A stretch of 64,000 nucleotides of DNA from Mya arenaria (Eukaryota > Mollusca > Bivalvia > Myida > Myidae): contig NC_069133.1 of NCBI RefSeq assembly GCF_026914265.1, forward strand, positions 53,085,182-53,149,181. Reading direction: 5' to 3'. Below are positions 11,884 to 25,500 of the stretch, piece by piece (the first letter of the stretch is position 1; each line of letters begins with the position of its first letter). The notes below the pieces were generated by a model. That model worked only from the letters and a program-made list of their open reading frames with translations, was not told the DNA's origin and made no database searches. The position numbers and the translations under genes were made by a program.

Positions 11884-13230
11884 TACATGGGGAAAAATGA
11901 TGTTTTCAGGAAACTGTTTACAATTCAACATTATAGTAGAGTGGTTTTAAATGTTTAGAAAGTTTCATCAAATGACACAATACCGGCTGAGAGTAACTGT
12001 AATTGCTTTCGTTTATTCTTTGTTTTGACGTCTACTCTGTACATCAAGCGTCTGGTATAGCCTGGGTACCTGCCCTTACCATTTCATAGTGGTCGGTTGT
12101 GTTGAGAACGCTGGGAACCAGACAAGCGTCTGGTTGACCAAGAAAAAAATATTGCTTTATTTTGGAATCCCAAACAATAGGAAGAGCGCGAGTTTTTGGG
12201 TAAATTTAATTGTTGAAAGCCCATTTTCTCGACAAATATTTACTATATATGATAAATTATCCTTAAACTGATTTGCCCACAGAACTGTCATGTTTTCATT
12301 TGTTGATAGCAAAAAATGCAAACTCTTGCTAGAACAAGAGAAAATGAATCCGCATACTTTTGTGATACATGATGGAGTAGGCATTGTGGAGATAATCTTA
12401 TTCTTACCTTTATGTGTGAAATATCATGTAGTTATTATATGAAGTACACTTAAGACAGCCCTACAAATCATCCCGACCTTGTTGATCAGGGATAGTCTCC
12501 TGTAAATGTAGGGTTGGGTATAAAAGACTGGCCGGGCCAGATCAACGGAAATCTCTGTAACGATTTGAAAAAGAAAGTGGTATAAAAGACTGGCCAATCT
12601 GAAGGGTGTATTAAAAAAAAATTAAAAGTTCAAATTTGACAAAACCAAAAAGTTAGCCAGTTTCTTACTATTTGCTGTTGATTCCCATATCAAAATACTC
12701 TAAATTAGAATATTTTACTTGGTTATGTCCCTGCATGGCGTAAGGTGTCTGCGAACGTTTGTGTTCATTAGATGTGGATTATGCCACATTCTTTGTGTGT
12801 AATGCCACATTCTTTGTTTATCAAAAGGCAGTGGATTATGTAAAAAGGTATTCCTTATTGATTAGCTTGTGTGTCGGTCCGTCATGGTTGATTAAGAATA
12901 AGCCTATAAAGTTTTCTCTTTTTCAAGGGAGATCACTGAAAAGAAGATATTTTAGAGAAAAAAATAGCACCGAAGTCCTACTTTAAAAATTATACCTTAA
13001 CAGCTACTGCTACAAGACCTCCATCTTACGTAACTTCCGTACTCTCTTCCATTACACTTCATACATACCCTCGGAAAATAGACTGACAAGGCAGGGGAGA
13101 CAACTATTTTTCCAATGCAATTGCATGTTACAATTAAATACTCTTCAATTACCCTGTCAAGTTCAATTCGTGCTTTCACCAGAATATTTTATCTAGGGGA
13201 AAACATCAGTATCAGTGTCTTTGCATATAT
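11884..13230. other. Intergenic, no gene seen
   Basis: AT-rich sequence. A 19-bp phrase ending GCCACATTCTTTGT is duplicated in tandem near 12781-12820, and TATAAAAGACTGGCC is repeated near 12520 and 12580. No coding exon is supported. Confidence 0.45.
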
Positions 13231-13711
13231 GTGAGAAAGGTGGTTAAACTTGAACTTAGACAAATGAAAGACCTGATGGATGAGGGCAAAGACTGTCCAA
13301 AATCCAGGATATCCAAATATGATACATGTTACCTCATTCCTCGACACTGGAAACAATGTAGCTTAGGCGGTCATGAAACTTGCGAGCACCTGGAAAATGA
13401 TCTAGCTGTAGATGATTCTGAAGAAGAAAGACTGGCTGTTCAAACTATTATCGATAACAAGGGGACAGGAATCAGCTTTTTCCAGACTCATTCTTTTTGT
13501 ATTTGAGTGTACAACTTTTCAGACGGAACATGGTGATGGGTATCGGGACAAAATATCAAGTTGCCTGAGCATGAGTTACCTGAGCAATTTAAGACGAATG
13601 GCAGGGATAAGAAGGAGTTTGGCATTCAATAGACATTGTCAGCCTGGTTTAAACGCTCGTGTAAAACAAGTTTCAATTTTCTCTGTGAAAGTGACCAGGC
13701 GAAATAATTAG
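13231..13711 (+). other. Unrecognised coding-like stretch with a frame change
   Basis: An open frame starts MRKVVKLELRQMKDLMDEGK and contains a Cys/His-bearing segment (DCPKSRISKYDTCYLIPRHW, then CSLGGHETCEHLENDL) and an acidic part (VDDSEEERL). Coding-like sequence continues past its end in another frame (for example KLPEHELPEQFKTNGRDKKE near 13555-13615). The composition looks protein-like, but the frame change and the absence of clear flanking splice sites suggest a decayed gene, a retrocopy or an exon with a misjudged intron. I do not recognise the family. Confidence 0.25.
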
Positions 13712-13940
13712 CAGCATGTTTAGAATCAATAAATTATTGACAGTAAACTTTTTTGGAAGAAATTTAATTGTAAAATGTTACTACTAACAATCCCCCTCTT
13801 TCCTTTTAGAACGATTACAATAATGTTGAGATAAATTTGTGAAAAATATCCATGTTAGATTGTTCAATATCATTTAAGAGTTTGACAGTACCCTCAAATG
13901 ATGTATGTGTATTGATTCTTCTTCTTTGTGCTTTAGCCAA

Positions 13941-14443
13941 AGGCCAGAAGAGCTTTTGCAATGGTAATGTGTACGTCGTATGTGCGTCAGTGCGTGCATC
14001 AGTGCGTCTGTAAACAATTGCTTGTGAACACGATACAGTCTTCAGTTTTGATTGTATCGCGATGAAACTTGTACAGTATTTAGATATCCATCAGAGCTCG
14101 GTTCTTTTCAAAACCCAGCCAGATCCGCCCATGCATGCCTAGATTATGGGCCTTGAAAGTATAAAAAAATGCTACTTTTTTATTTTTAAAGCTACAGAAA
14201 TGAAATTTTGACCATGAGTACAGTTTTGAAAGCAAATATTTTGTTTCCTCAGATGACCTTTACTTGACACATATAAAATAGTTCATGCAACTAATCTGCT
14301 TACAACACTTTCTGTCCTCAGATGTTGAATGTGCAACGTTTTCAGCTAACCCAAACACAAAACGTGAACTATATGTTTGTTGCCTATTACCCATACATAC
14401 ATGCTCTGGAATGAAAAAGAGCCATTCCTAATGGGCCTCTTGT
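13941..14443 (+). mobile_element. Dispersed mollusc-type repeat (unclassified)
   Basis: Begins AGGCCAGAAGAGCTTTTGCA, has a GTGCGTCAGTGCGTGCATC stretch, a middle with TATCGCGATGAAACTTG and ends ATGGGCCTCTTGTTT. The layout (short CG-rich head, degenerate GAAACTTG-type core, CTCTTGTTT tail) is shared with elements at 16985-18255 and 40792-41937. There is no coding capacity, and classification by eye is not possible. Confidence 0.5.
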
Positions 14444-15016
14444 TTATCAGTTGCCTACATGTAACAGTACAATGCTTTGAATATTGAAATAAATCTGGTA
14501 CAAACTTTAAATGACCTCACAATTTTTTTTTTCTATTGTTTTCTTATCGTAATGTGAACTTCTCAATCATATTTACTTTTCTAGTTAGATTTAAAGTCAT
14601 ACTCATGTGTCAGTGAAAACTTCTGTTGAATCGCCGCAGTTTAAGTAAATATTATTAGCATTGATATCATATTTTGCGAGTATAGTTAACATGTTTACTT
14701 TACTTATTATAACTCATAAGTGTGTTGTGTAACATACAATTGTTGCTATGTTAGCGAGAGACATACACTTACACTATGTGAGCACTATTTGAATTCATTA
14801 AAAAATTCATAATTATTTCCTAAATTTTTTTAAAAGTAATTCCCACTGAATAATTTATTGCATCAAAGGTGTTAGAAATATTCTAGCACTCGTGAACCTT
14901 TTATAAAGGGTTTCTTTCTCTCAGAAACTTAAATTGAATCAAAGACCAGTGGTCATAAGTTTGCACTTATATTTGCGCAGACCATCATAGTATTCATTGT
15001 TTACTTATGGAACATA
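14444..15016. other. Intergenic, no gene seen
   Basis: AT-rich, about 570 bases. No open frame, hairpin or element terminus recognised. Confidence 0.5.
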
Positions 15017-16368
15017 CCGTAAATGACTGGGTATTAGACGCACTTTTTTCCCTCAGATTTTGATGCAATAAAAATGCCTGCGTATAATACCCAGTAACAA
15101 TTTTTTGAACTTTTTTTCTGAGGTCAATTTCAAGCCGAGAGTTTGTTTAGATTTATGTAGAAAGGGATGTTACTCGCGTCATATTGATCGAGTATATACG
15201 GGTTAAAACGGCAGTTGAAGATCGGGATACGGTATATCGTAAGACGTTTATAATTTCAACAAAAATATTTTTCGATTAAAGTTACCGTAATTCACCTAAT
15301 TTAATTAATAATTTATTTTGCGTACATAATTTTCGGACACCCAAAGGACATCAATCATAACTTTCATAGTTACCAAGTCTCACAGACGAAGATTATTGAT
15401 TTTTATCTTTACAATGCCTGGCTAGATTACCTAACCGTATACACCACTGTGACAATTTAATTAGTTACTACCCATCCTAAACGATTTATTGCCTGTTGAA
15501 AAGGAAGTGTGATATATTTATTTGAGGATTAAACAAACAACAAGGGCAATCAAGGGATTAAAAAAACATCGACATGGCATGTTTGTAAAACGATCTGCCA
15601 ATAAGCTTTCAAACTTGTACCACACTTATAGACTATATGAAGCAATAATGGTACAGTTATACATTAATCCTGCATAGCAATGTCCATGCTCTCCACGAGA
15701 TCCTCGTGGGTATAACTGTAAGTTATGTGACGTCACACAGTGTGACTCTTTGATCTGAAGCCGATAGAATGTGTTTATTCAGTTCAGTGCATGTATAAAA
15801 TGGTGTTTTAATTAACTTCAAGAAGGATTTACACTTATAGGCGTAATAAATAAGTTTATGACCATTGATTACTACGGATAAATTAATAAGTGGTAAAAAG
15901 CAAACATGAAGAAAAAAGGCAGGTTAAACAAACATGTAAATAAAATGTAAAAATGATAATTTTCTATGTATTCGGAGAGCGAAAAAAATAATTAATTTAT
16001 AGTGTCCGAACTCTTGTGAATTACGGTATTCAATATTATTTTGAAAAATAAATTGAATTAAACAGTAATCAAACTTACATATAAAAAAGCAAAGTTGGGC
16101 ACTGTCAAAATATTTTTTGCATAACATAACTGCATTCTCGACAGTATGGTTGTATGGTTTTAAAGATAACCATCGCCATTTTCACGAAAAAAATTTTTTT
16201 TTGTCACTGTCAACAAACATGGTGGCTGAAAATGCCGGACGATTTTGACATTTTTTGTATGCGTCTTTTAACCAAAAACATAGATTAAAAGTTTTTTTCT
16301 CGGATTTTTCACAGATTTTTTTCCCTGCGTCTAATACCCCCTATCGTCTTATACCCAGTCATTTACGG
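15017..16368. mobile_element. Non-autonomous DNA transposon, Tc1/mariner-pogo-like ends
   Basis: The ends are inverted repeats: CCGTAAATGACTGGGTATTA at 15017 and its complement finishing at 16368, each flanked by TA, which fits a TA target-site duplication. The right end carries the inner part of the terminal repeat twice (GTCTAATACCCCCTA then CGTCTTATACCCAGTC). The 1.35-kb interior has no transposase and is AT-rich. The TIR sequence resembles pogo/Tigger-type elements; that subfamily assignment is inference. Confidence 0.75.
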
Positions 16369-16570
16369 TAATGATGCAACATATTTATTTTTAATTTTAA
16401 TAACTAGTGCTTTATTTTTTAGACTTTTTTCATTGTATTCATATCAATACAATGAGATTTGCAGAATTTTTGAAATATTCTTCAAGCTCTGATTACAATA
16501 TTTATCATGATTTATTTTCATAGATAAAAATACTTTATAATGATATTTTACAGATATGCACTGACTGACA

Positions 16571-19500
16571 ATGAAAAGTCAGGAAGTTGGAGACACCTGC
16601 ATTGAAGCACCACAGGAAACAGTGAAAAGGAGTAACTGGATGTCGAAAAGAACAAAATCTGGTAATGGCAAAAAATATGATAAGAGCAGTAGTATCTTTA
16701 ACACGTTTCAATATGAGCCCGTTTATTAGTTTATCTCTTTAAAACCATTTTGTGGTCTAGAAAGCCATTATTAGCAAAGATTAATTTAAATTTTCACACT
16801 GGAATTTGGGAAGTCTCTGATGCATTTGCTTATATATTAACTTCCTTACTGTCACACTAGTGAATTTCTGTTAGCCATCTAAGAAATGTCTGGATCTTGA
16901 AAAGATTTGGTTTGTTTAGAACTGACAGACTATTATTCACTATGTTGCTGTTGTGGTTGGAGAAAATGGTTTCTCCCTCATAATTATTAGCTCGACTATT
17001 AGAAGAGTAGGTGGGCTATACTACTGGGTACTCGCCCCAGAGTCCGGTTCAAGTTTTAGGGCAAGTTGGGATTTTCACTTATAAGTCCAATACCTTTCAT
17101 TCAATTGAGTTAATACTTCACACAGTTGTTCAGGGCCATCACATGATGAGGTTAGATAACTCCATACTATTCTTTACACAGATTATGGCCCCTGATTGAC
17201 TATGAAACTTGGGTTAAAGTTTTAGGGCAGGTAGGGATATTTATAAATAACTTCTATACCCTTTGTTCAATTGACTTAATACTTCACACAGTTGTTCAGG
17301 ACCATCACACAATGAGGTTACATTACTCCATACAATCCATATTATCCTTAATACAATATATGGCCCCTGATTGACTTAGGTTAAAGTTTTAGGACAGGTT
17401 AAAGTTTTAGGGCAAGTTGGGAAAATGAGCTTAGATAACTCCATATTATTTTTTATGCAAATTATGGCCCCTGATTGACTATGGAACTAATAGGTTAAAA
17501 TTTTAGGGCAGGTTGGGATATTTATTAATAACTTCTATACCCTTCATTCAATTGACTTAATACTTTACACAATTGTTCAGGACCATCACCCAATTAGGTT
17601 ACATAACTCCATATCTTTAATACAAGTTATGGCCCCTGATTGACTTAGGTTAAAGTTTTAGGTACGTAAAAGTTAAGGGCTAGTTGGGATTTTAATAAAA
17701 AAACTTCTTTACCTTTCATTAAATGCACTTAATAAAATTCAAAATTATTTAAGATCATCTTACAAGAAATATAACTCCATTTTAACCCTAAATACAAATT
17801 ATGTCCCTTGAATATATATACTTTTTTTTTTTAAATTTCTTTTGAAAGGCACATTTTTACATTCTTAACCAGTTTTTTACCAAGGGAAAACAAGGAGGGC
17901 TATACTATGGCCCTTGATTTTTTTTGATTTTTTTTGATTTTTTTTTAAATTTCTTTTGAAAGGCATATTTGTATATTCTTTACCACATTTTCATAATGGG
18001 AAATCAAGTTATTTGAATGACTTGTGTCATTTTTCGGGTGGTGGGAGGGCAGCATCAAAGTCACCTTATGTATTGAATAATTTTAGTTAGGTTTGACATA
18101 AATAGACCAAACTTGGTAATATTACATTGTAATTGTATTCACTTCCATGTCAAAGCGGCGAAGTCGAGCGCGCTGTCTTACGACGGCTCTTGTTGTATTC
18201 ACTTCTAAGTCAAAGTGGCGAAGTCGAGCGCGCTGTCTTACAACAGCTCTTGTTTATATAACTTGCATGGTTGGTTTACCATTAAGGTTCCCGCGGAATG
18301 CCTGCCAGTCCAGCTAGTCCCGTCTGTAGTGAACTATCTCCAGGACCCAGTCCCAGTGAGCCGAGTGTCGGACATATTGTTACCATGGTGAACACGACAA
18401 CCAGTGATATAGGTATGGTGCAGAGTTTTATAATGGTTAAGATAAAGTATATGGCTGTGTCATTGTTATATATATTATTAATAATTGTCCTTTTTGGAAT
18501 TGACACATCCACAAGCAAGGTTTTGACCAGGTTTTAAGAATGGCAGCATGCTTTAGTAAAGGGACAACGGTCTCCATTAGGGCAGAGGTGTGCTACGTAA
18601 AAGGACAGGGTGCAGCACCTTTCTTTAATTCATTAGATAAAACCCTGATCATTATATCTGTATTGATGGACTCAGTGTTCTTAAAAAGAAAAGGCTGCCA
18701 GCCACACAGACATTTCAATGGCAATAAGACTGGTTCAAATTTTGAAAAATAGGTGAATTTAAAGTAGAATAAGAAGTAGCTGGTCTATTTCTTTACTATT
18801 TGAGATAGTTCAACTAATACTTATTGAGAACCCTGTCAGGAATGATAATTTTAAGTACATTGCAACCATGCATAAAGAATCCTATTAATTGTTGTTTTTG
18901 TTACTGTCATTGTGTCATTTTTGTGAATGAACCAAGATTACTATGTGGTGTTGAGCTTATTAGCCATCACCTTCTGGTAAGTCCTTCACATTAAATAAAT
19001 ATGGGTAGTCTTCTTGATTGTTTTAGATGAGAATGAAAACACCAGCTTTACAGAGATAAAGGAACGTACATGTAGCCGACCTGCCTCCAGGAATGGAGTT
19101 TTTAACTGCACAGCATCGAGAGCAGAACTTGAGGACTCGTACCAGGGTATTGACCTTTTCCTTCTTTTTTATGCTACATTAATTTGAATACCTACATTAG
19201 TGATGTTACTTTTGTGTGCATGAAAATTTTAGGTGTACTAAAAATTATGTTAAGAATGAGTTCTTATTAAAATTGTTGCTAAAATAATTCAATAAAATAA
19301 AAACCAGACTGATGATATCATCTTATATCACACAAGGATGTCATCGTCTATTTAAAGTATGTTCAAGGTATTCAATGAAACATATTGGTAACATATTAAA
19401 TTGCTACATGCTGTGCATCTTGTGGGAATTGAAATCACGATGTTTGCTCAGGCAGACACTGTTCCATCACTAAGAATAGATAGCTCCATAGCTCAGCAAT

Positions 19501-22500
19501 ATAGGTGCTGTTATATACTGGAATACTTAGTTATCTATATGTCAGAGTTAGCACAGTGGTAGGCGCAGGCTTCTTACCAAGGCATATTGGGTTGGATACC
19601 CAGCCTGGATGTACGTGAGTTGTGTTTGTGGTCACCAAGCTGGATAAGTGAGTTCACAAGGCCACTCTCACAAGCAATAATGTGCCAATGAGAGTGACTA
19701 AACACATGTTAATTTACCGGTAAATGTCTTTATACCTGATAAAATATATAAAGTTTTAACTGAACTTTGTCAGGGTTTGACTCTGAAGGGAGTCTGAGAC
19801 TTGGCACAGTGTATTATTATTTTGTGAGTGTCTGAAAAGTTCAAAACTGTTTTAAATATTTATCCCTCTTTTTGATTTTTTTTTAATCCTTGATTTTGAC
19901 TCAGACTCCTCAAGTGGGTAACACAGCATGTATTTGACCTCTTGTGTCTTGCAGACATGGACAAGATCAGACTGGTCTTGCTGTATGCGTGGATTAAGGA
20001 AGAGATGTCTAAGACAGCTGCTAAGAGTGTAGCAGGGCGCCTGTACCAAATGAACCCCAGACAGATAGCGCATTTGGACCTCGAGAGTATATGTCATTGT
20101 TCATGGAGACGGGACGCTGTTGAACTGCTGCTGAAAAAGGTACATGTTCATGCTGGCATTGTTTATGTTTGGTAGAAAGATAGTGTTACTTGACTTCAAG
20201 TGTGTCTTGCAGCATTCATTGTTAACATTCGGAAAACCTTTAATTCCTTCTGGAGATGGGATGCTCCCCAATCTTTTGCTTAAAATAGTACATGTACATA
20301 CGTAAGTTAACAGTTTAATTGTTGGTAAATATTATATCTGGCCTCTTTGCCCATGAACAAAGATGCCCTCTTGATTTCTGTAAAATGTTTAAAACCGCAC
20401 AAAGTTTGCCAATACTATAAAGTCGTGAAAAAAGGATCATGCAAAACAAAATTCAGCATTTGAGGCTTGTTACACATAAGTCTTCCTTAAAATTTACACC
20501 TGTGCCGTTTTTTTGAATTTATTAACAGATGAACTTTTCATTCTAGGTGTTGATGGGACCTCCGCAGATTTATATGACTTTTCTGATATGTTTGAGGGAA
20601 GAAGAGGAAACATGTATAGCTGACAAACTCAGTCAGTGTGAGCCAACACAACTTCAAATACAGGGTAATAAGCTTGAAGATGTACATAGGGCATGTTTAT
20701 GAAGAGTCTCTAATCTGAATTCAGACTTTCATTCAAAACTTACATTGTACAATGTAAAGGTACTTACTCATGGTTTGTAAAACGGCTTCTTTTTTACAAA
20801 ATAAAGCGTGACAAATCATTAGGATTGATACATGTTAAAATTATGATACTGACAGCTGGAACCATTCAGCAAATTTTGATAATTGTTTAAATATCGTCTT
20901 TGAAGACCGAAATTTTCTAGTGTATTCATTGGAGGGCAAGAAGGATAGGTGTCAGTCGCTAACCAGTGTGCGAAATTAGCCGTTTTATCCTGGTAGCCAA
21001 TTGGGCTACAGACTTTGAGATTTCAGTAGCCTAATCCAGATTTCCGTAGCCCAACAGTTTACAAAAAACATGTGACAAATTTATGAGTACTTAATATGAT
21101 TTTAGACAAGGAATAATATAAAAACTGTTCAGTATCTTATTTTATTCAGTTATAGCTAGAAATATTGGGTGGTCCTGTCAATCTGTGTTGCCAGTGGGTG
21201 GGGGAGGCTGGTTGTGGAACAGTGTGTGTACTTGTGTGTGTGGGAGGGGGATTCTATCAACTTTTATTGCAAGGGGTTGGGATGTTAATGTAGTGGTGGG
21301 AGTGTGGGGGTGGAGGTCCTGTCAACATATGCTGCTTGTTGTTTTAGGAACAGGATTTTACTAACATCTTTTTCACATTTTTCGGTAACTACATGGTTTA
21401 ATTGAAGAATCAGTAGAAGACAGTTTGAAATTGAAATATGATTTCTGCCGAAATAAATATTTTCAAGCAGTTAAGTATTGCCGTCAAGGGAGATCACTGC
21501 ATCAGCAAACATCCATACAGTTTTCTATGGAAAATCCCGAGGTGCTCCGAATGCTTATACGAAAGTCAGTGAACAGTGTCGAAGTAAACATTGACCTGAC
21601 AATTTATTTATCAACAAGCCTGATGATTTTATCGCCAGTCGGGCTATCATAATTATTTTTTTGGGCGCCTCGGGCAATCGGGCTACTGTTAATTTCGCAC
21701 ACTGCCGCTCACTCATGGGTTAAAGTGCTACATAGAAAATGTTCTCTCTACACACTAAGACAGACTTTTTAGAGTGCTTGACATGAGCTTTTAGTATTCT
21801 ACAATTCAGATCAAATTTAAGGACATGTATTTTCTATTTCAGTGTTCCATGAGCTACAGTTGTACTCACTTCGCAGGGGACCTAGGCTGAGGTATGACCA
21901 AAGCCCAATGCAGCTTACAGACAGCGATGTACAAACGCTGCTCCATTTCCTTAACACACGTAGCACCATTGACACATTAAATGATCACTTCCTCTCTAAA
22001 CTTTTATTCAGCATCCGAGAACACAACAATATTGTGAACACTTCAATGGACAGTGAAAAACGAGTAAAAGAGTTGATAGACACTATTAAATTGTGTGCAG
22101 AAAAGGCATTTGTAGATTTTTGTGAGATTTGTAAGCTTATTGAGATGGAGCATGTTCTCAGTAAACTGGAGAAGAGAGTGCCGAGTAGTTTGGCCTGTAA
22201 ACAGCGTCAGAAGAGAAAGTCTACACCATCCACAGGTGAGTAGAAGTCAGGCAGAGCTTTTGGTAAGATGCTTAAAAACCTAAAAAAATTTGTGAAAAAC
22301 GCATTTTTGGCATGAAAAACACAAAAATGATCTTGATGATCATTAAGTGTGACCACAGTAGTTTGATTGGAATAAACTCAAGCTTTGGTGTCATATGACC
22401 TGTGAAAAAATTAGTGACATTTGTCCTAAAAGATTCAATTCTTTCTTCAGATTTATCAAAGGGATTACTTCTACCAACGATCTAGCAAACAATACCAATT

Positions 22501-25500
22501 ACTACAGTTTACTGCCAGAAAATCAGATATTATAAGGCATTACGAGATTTTCTGATATTGTAACTGCAGTATGTCATAGTTTTTTATGCTAGATCTTTGA
22601 TAGGTATGAAGCCTTTAATAAATCTGAAGAAAAATTAAATCTTTTATGTTTATAATACAGCAATATTTCATATGATTGAGTGTGAGTAATAGCATGTTAT
22701 CATTATTCTAATTGTAAAGACTTAAGACATTCTGTATTCTTAGACACAAAACCAGAAGGCGCACAGCAATCATTGACAACTGCCAAACGTCAGTGTTTCA
22801 GCTCGAAAGACGAACTACGCATGGTTTCCTCCCTACAGAGGTCAGCCAGTCAAGTACAAGAAGCTCTAGACCCTCTAGGTTTGTTTGTTTATACATGTAT
22901 GACAATACAAAACTAGTTCTATTAAAAAATCGCATGAATCACCTTTTTAATGTCTGAAAAGAGAACTAATATGAAAGAAGTATGTTGGGAGATCTACAGT
23001 GCCACATATTTTATTGCCAGGCCTGGCGCTTGAGACAATCAACAAGGGTTCCATTGTACTTCAACTGCGACTAATCAAGCCAGACTCCCTGTGGAAACTG
23101 CGGGAAAATTGCAGGACCGGAAAGATCAAGGTGAGATATTCTGGAATTGTTATTTAAAATTATTCATTGTTAAGCTTTAAAGCAGCCAATCAACTTGAAG
23201 CAATAATAATAGATATCATGTGTGTCCTGTCAGGATTGGAAAATGTCACTGTAAGGTACCATGCATGGTCTGTAACTAAGCAGGCGTCATTAACAATTTT
23301 CAATTTGTTGTTGTAGAAATGACCTTGAAATGCAATTCTGCAGTAATGGCCCTTTTCAATTTAGAATTTGCCAAGATTTTGTGTCCCGACGATAACTTAT
23401 GACATGTACAATGGATTTAAATAATTTTTGGTGCAAGTGTTTAAAACCTTAAAATACAGATAAAATTCAACTTGGTTACAATCAACCATGTTTGATGGAG
23501 TTATGTCCTCCTTTTAAAGAAAAAGTTTTTAGGATGTTCGGTTTTGCAGTGGTTAGCACCTCACTTAACACCAGGGCGTCCGGTGTTTGATTCCTAGTGT
23601 GGGCACATGTCATTTTGGTTTCTGTCCAACAAATGGGACAAATGGGTTTCATCTGAGTACTTCGGATTACAGCACAACACAAAACCACACTCATGCGTAT
23701 CATTGTGCTAATGAGAGTGATTTATATAATATTGTTATTGCAATCATTGTCAAGTAATACAGTTTTAACAAAATCCTGTGTCCAGGTTGCCATGTGGGGT
23801 ATTTGTCACTTATTTGACAGCTCTTGTTATAATTCTTGCAAAAATATTATATATTCAATCCCACTGTTTTGAAATGTCATAATTTATTCTATTTAATATA
23901 CAGTAAAATTGGTGTTGCTTTGTGGGGTGTTATAATTTTCCAATGAAGGTGCCTGTCCTGTATGCAAGAATATATATAACCATGTGAACTATATTCACTT
24001 GTAGGCATATTCTGCTGCATGTTTGATGGGGCTTGAGCAATAATGTATTTGTTCCTTCCAATTACAGAGAGAATAACAGAAAAGCAATAGCTCTTTATGT
24101 TTCATCAGTGGTATGAAATCTGTATTAACCCTTACCATGCTGCAATGTTGTAAGTGAAGATGAGCGCTCACTGCTGAGTTGGTTTGAGTAAATGTTTAAT
24201 ATGATACCCATTAAGTTTAAAAGGTTATCATTTATATGATCCTTGTTTTACAACTTTCGTACTTTCAGACAGTGATGTTGAAATATTAAAGTTTTAATTA
24301 TGCTGTCAATAATTGAAAGTGATTCATTGGTAACCTTGGCAACACATTCTTGTCTCAAATATTTTCCTTTTATTTTGCAAATGATAATAATTTTCCAGTA
24401 AAACATATAACCCACGGGAGGAAGGCAATTATTTAAAAAGTATATAGGCGAGTGTCTTTTTTCGCCAATTTGGGCCCCACAAGGGTAAATTTGCTTCTGG
24501 AAGGGGTGGCATAATTTAAAAGTGCCTTCCCCCCGGGGTTTATATATTTAAGTGGAATAGCCGTAACAAGTTAATGTTGATATATGAAATCTATCCAATT
24601 TAAGTATTCTTGAGAATAATGAATATTCACAGGACATAATACCGGTGGTATACAGTAAGGAGGCAGACGTCCTACAGCAGGGGGAGTACAGACTGAAGTT
24701 CACCATCTATGTCCTACCAAACCCTCCCGACTCTTCAGGTAATTTTGCATTACTTTGATCTCAATATTCAATAAACAATTATCTTAATCTTGTGGGTTAC
24801 ATTCTTAGAAGTCAGTTAATATGTCTGTGGTACAGAAATTGAAGGTGCTGAACACTTCCTTTTCAGATGTAGTAGTTTTACTATAAAAAGGCGTCAGTTA
24901 TTTCTACAAACTTGAGGCAATATCACCCACTGAATGCCCATAAATTACTAAACGGCTATAGTAATCTGAATGACGAACAGATAACATACATTTTCCAAAG
25001 AGTGCATACATATATGGTTGCATATAAAAGATTTAAGACTGTTGAAGTTCAGAAGCGATGCCTGTCTACCATTTTTCTTGTAGTATTTGCCCACAAGGAC
25101 TTGGCGACAATAGATTTGTTTACATATATGTTTTCTCTTCCTATCTTTCTCCCTCTCTTTCTTCCATTAGCTTATCTCTTAAGTCAAACTGGTACTAATT
25201 TGGAACCTAAAATTTATTATTGACTTGAAATGTTATTTATTAATTCACATGCAAATTGATTTTGTCATAACTTTTCAATCTTAACGATAGTGTGACTGAT
25301 TGCGGGGAGGGCCATTTTCAAATGTTGTTAGAACTTATGTCCAAGCCCAATTGTATAATAATATCATTGGTTGGAATTATTTATATCACATGTTTAAATT
25401 ACATATAATAAATATGATTAAACTAAATCAAATTGTCTGCTTTAAATGTTTTCTTTTCTGGTGATTTTATGTTCTTAGTTAAAAGTTGACACATGCATAC

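Noticed and set aside
19541-19610. Possible functional tRNA gene
   Set aside because: A- and B-box-like words are present, but the acceptor stem does not pair and a diverged copy shares the non-tRNA tail, so it is a SINE.
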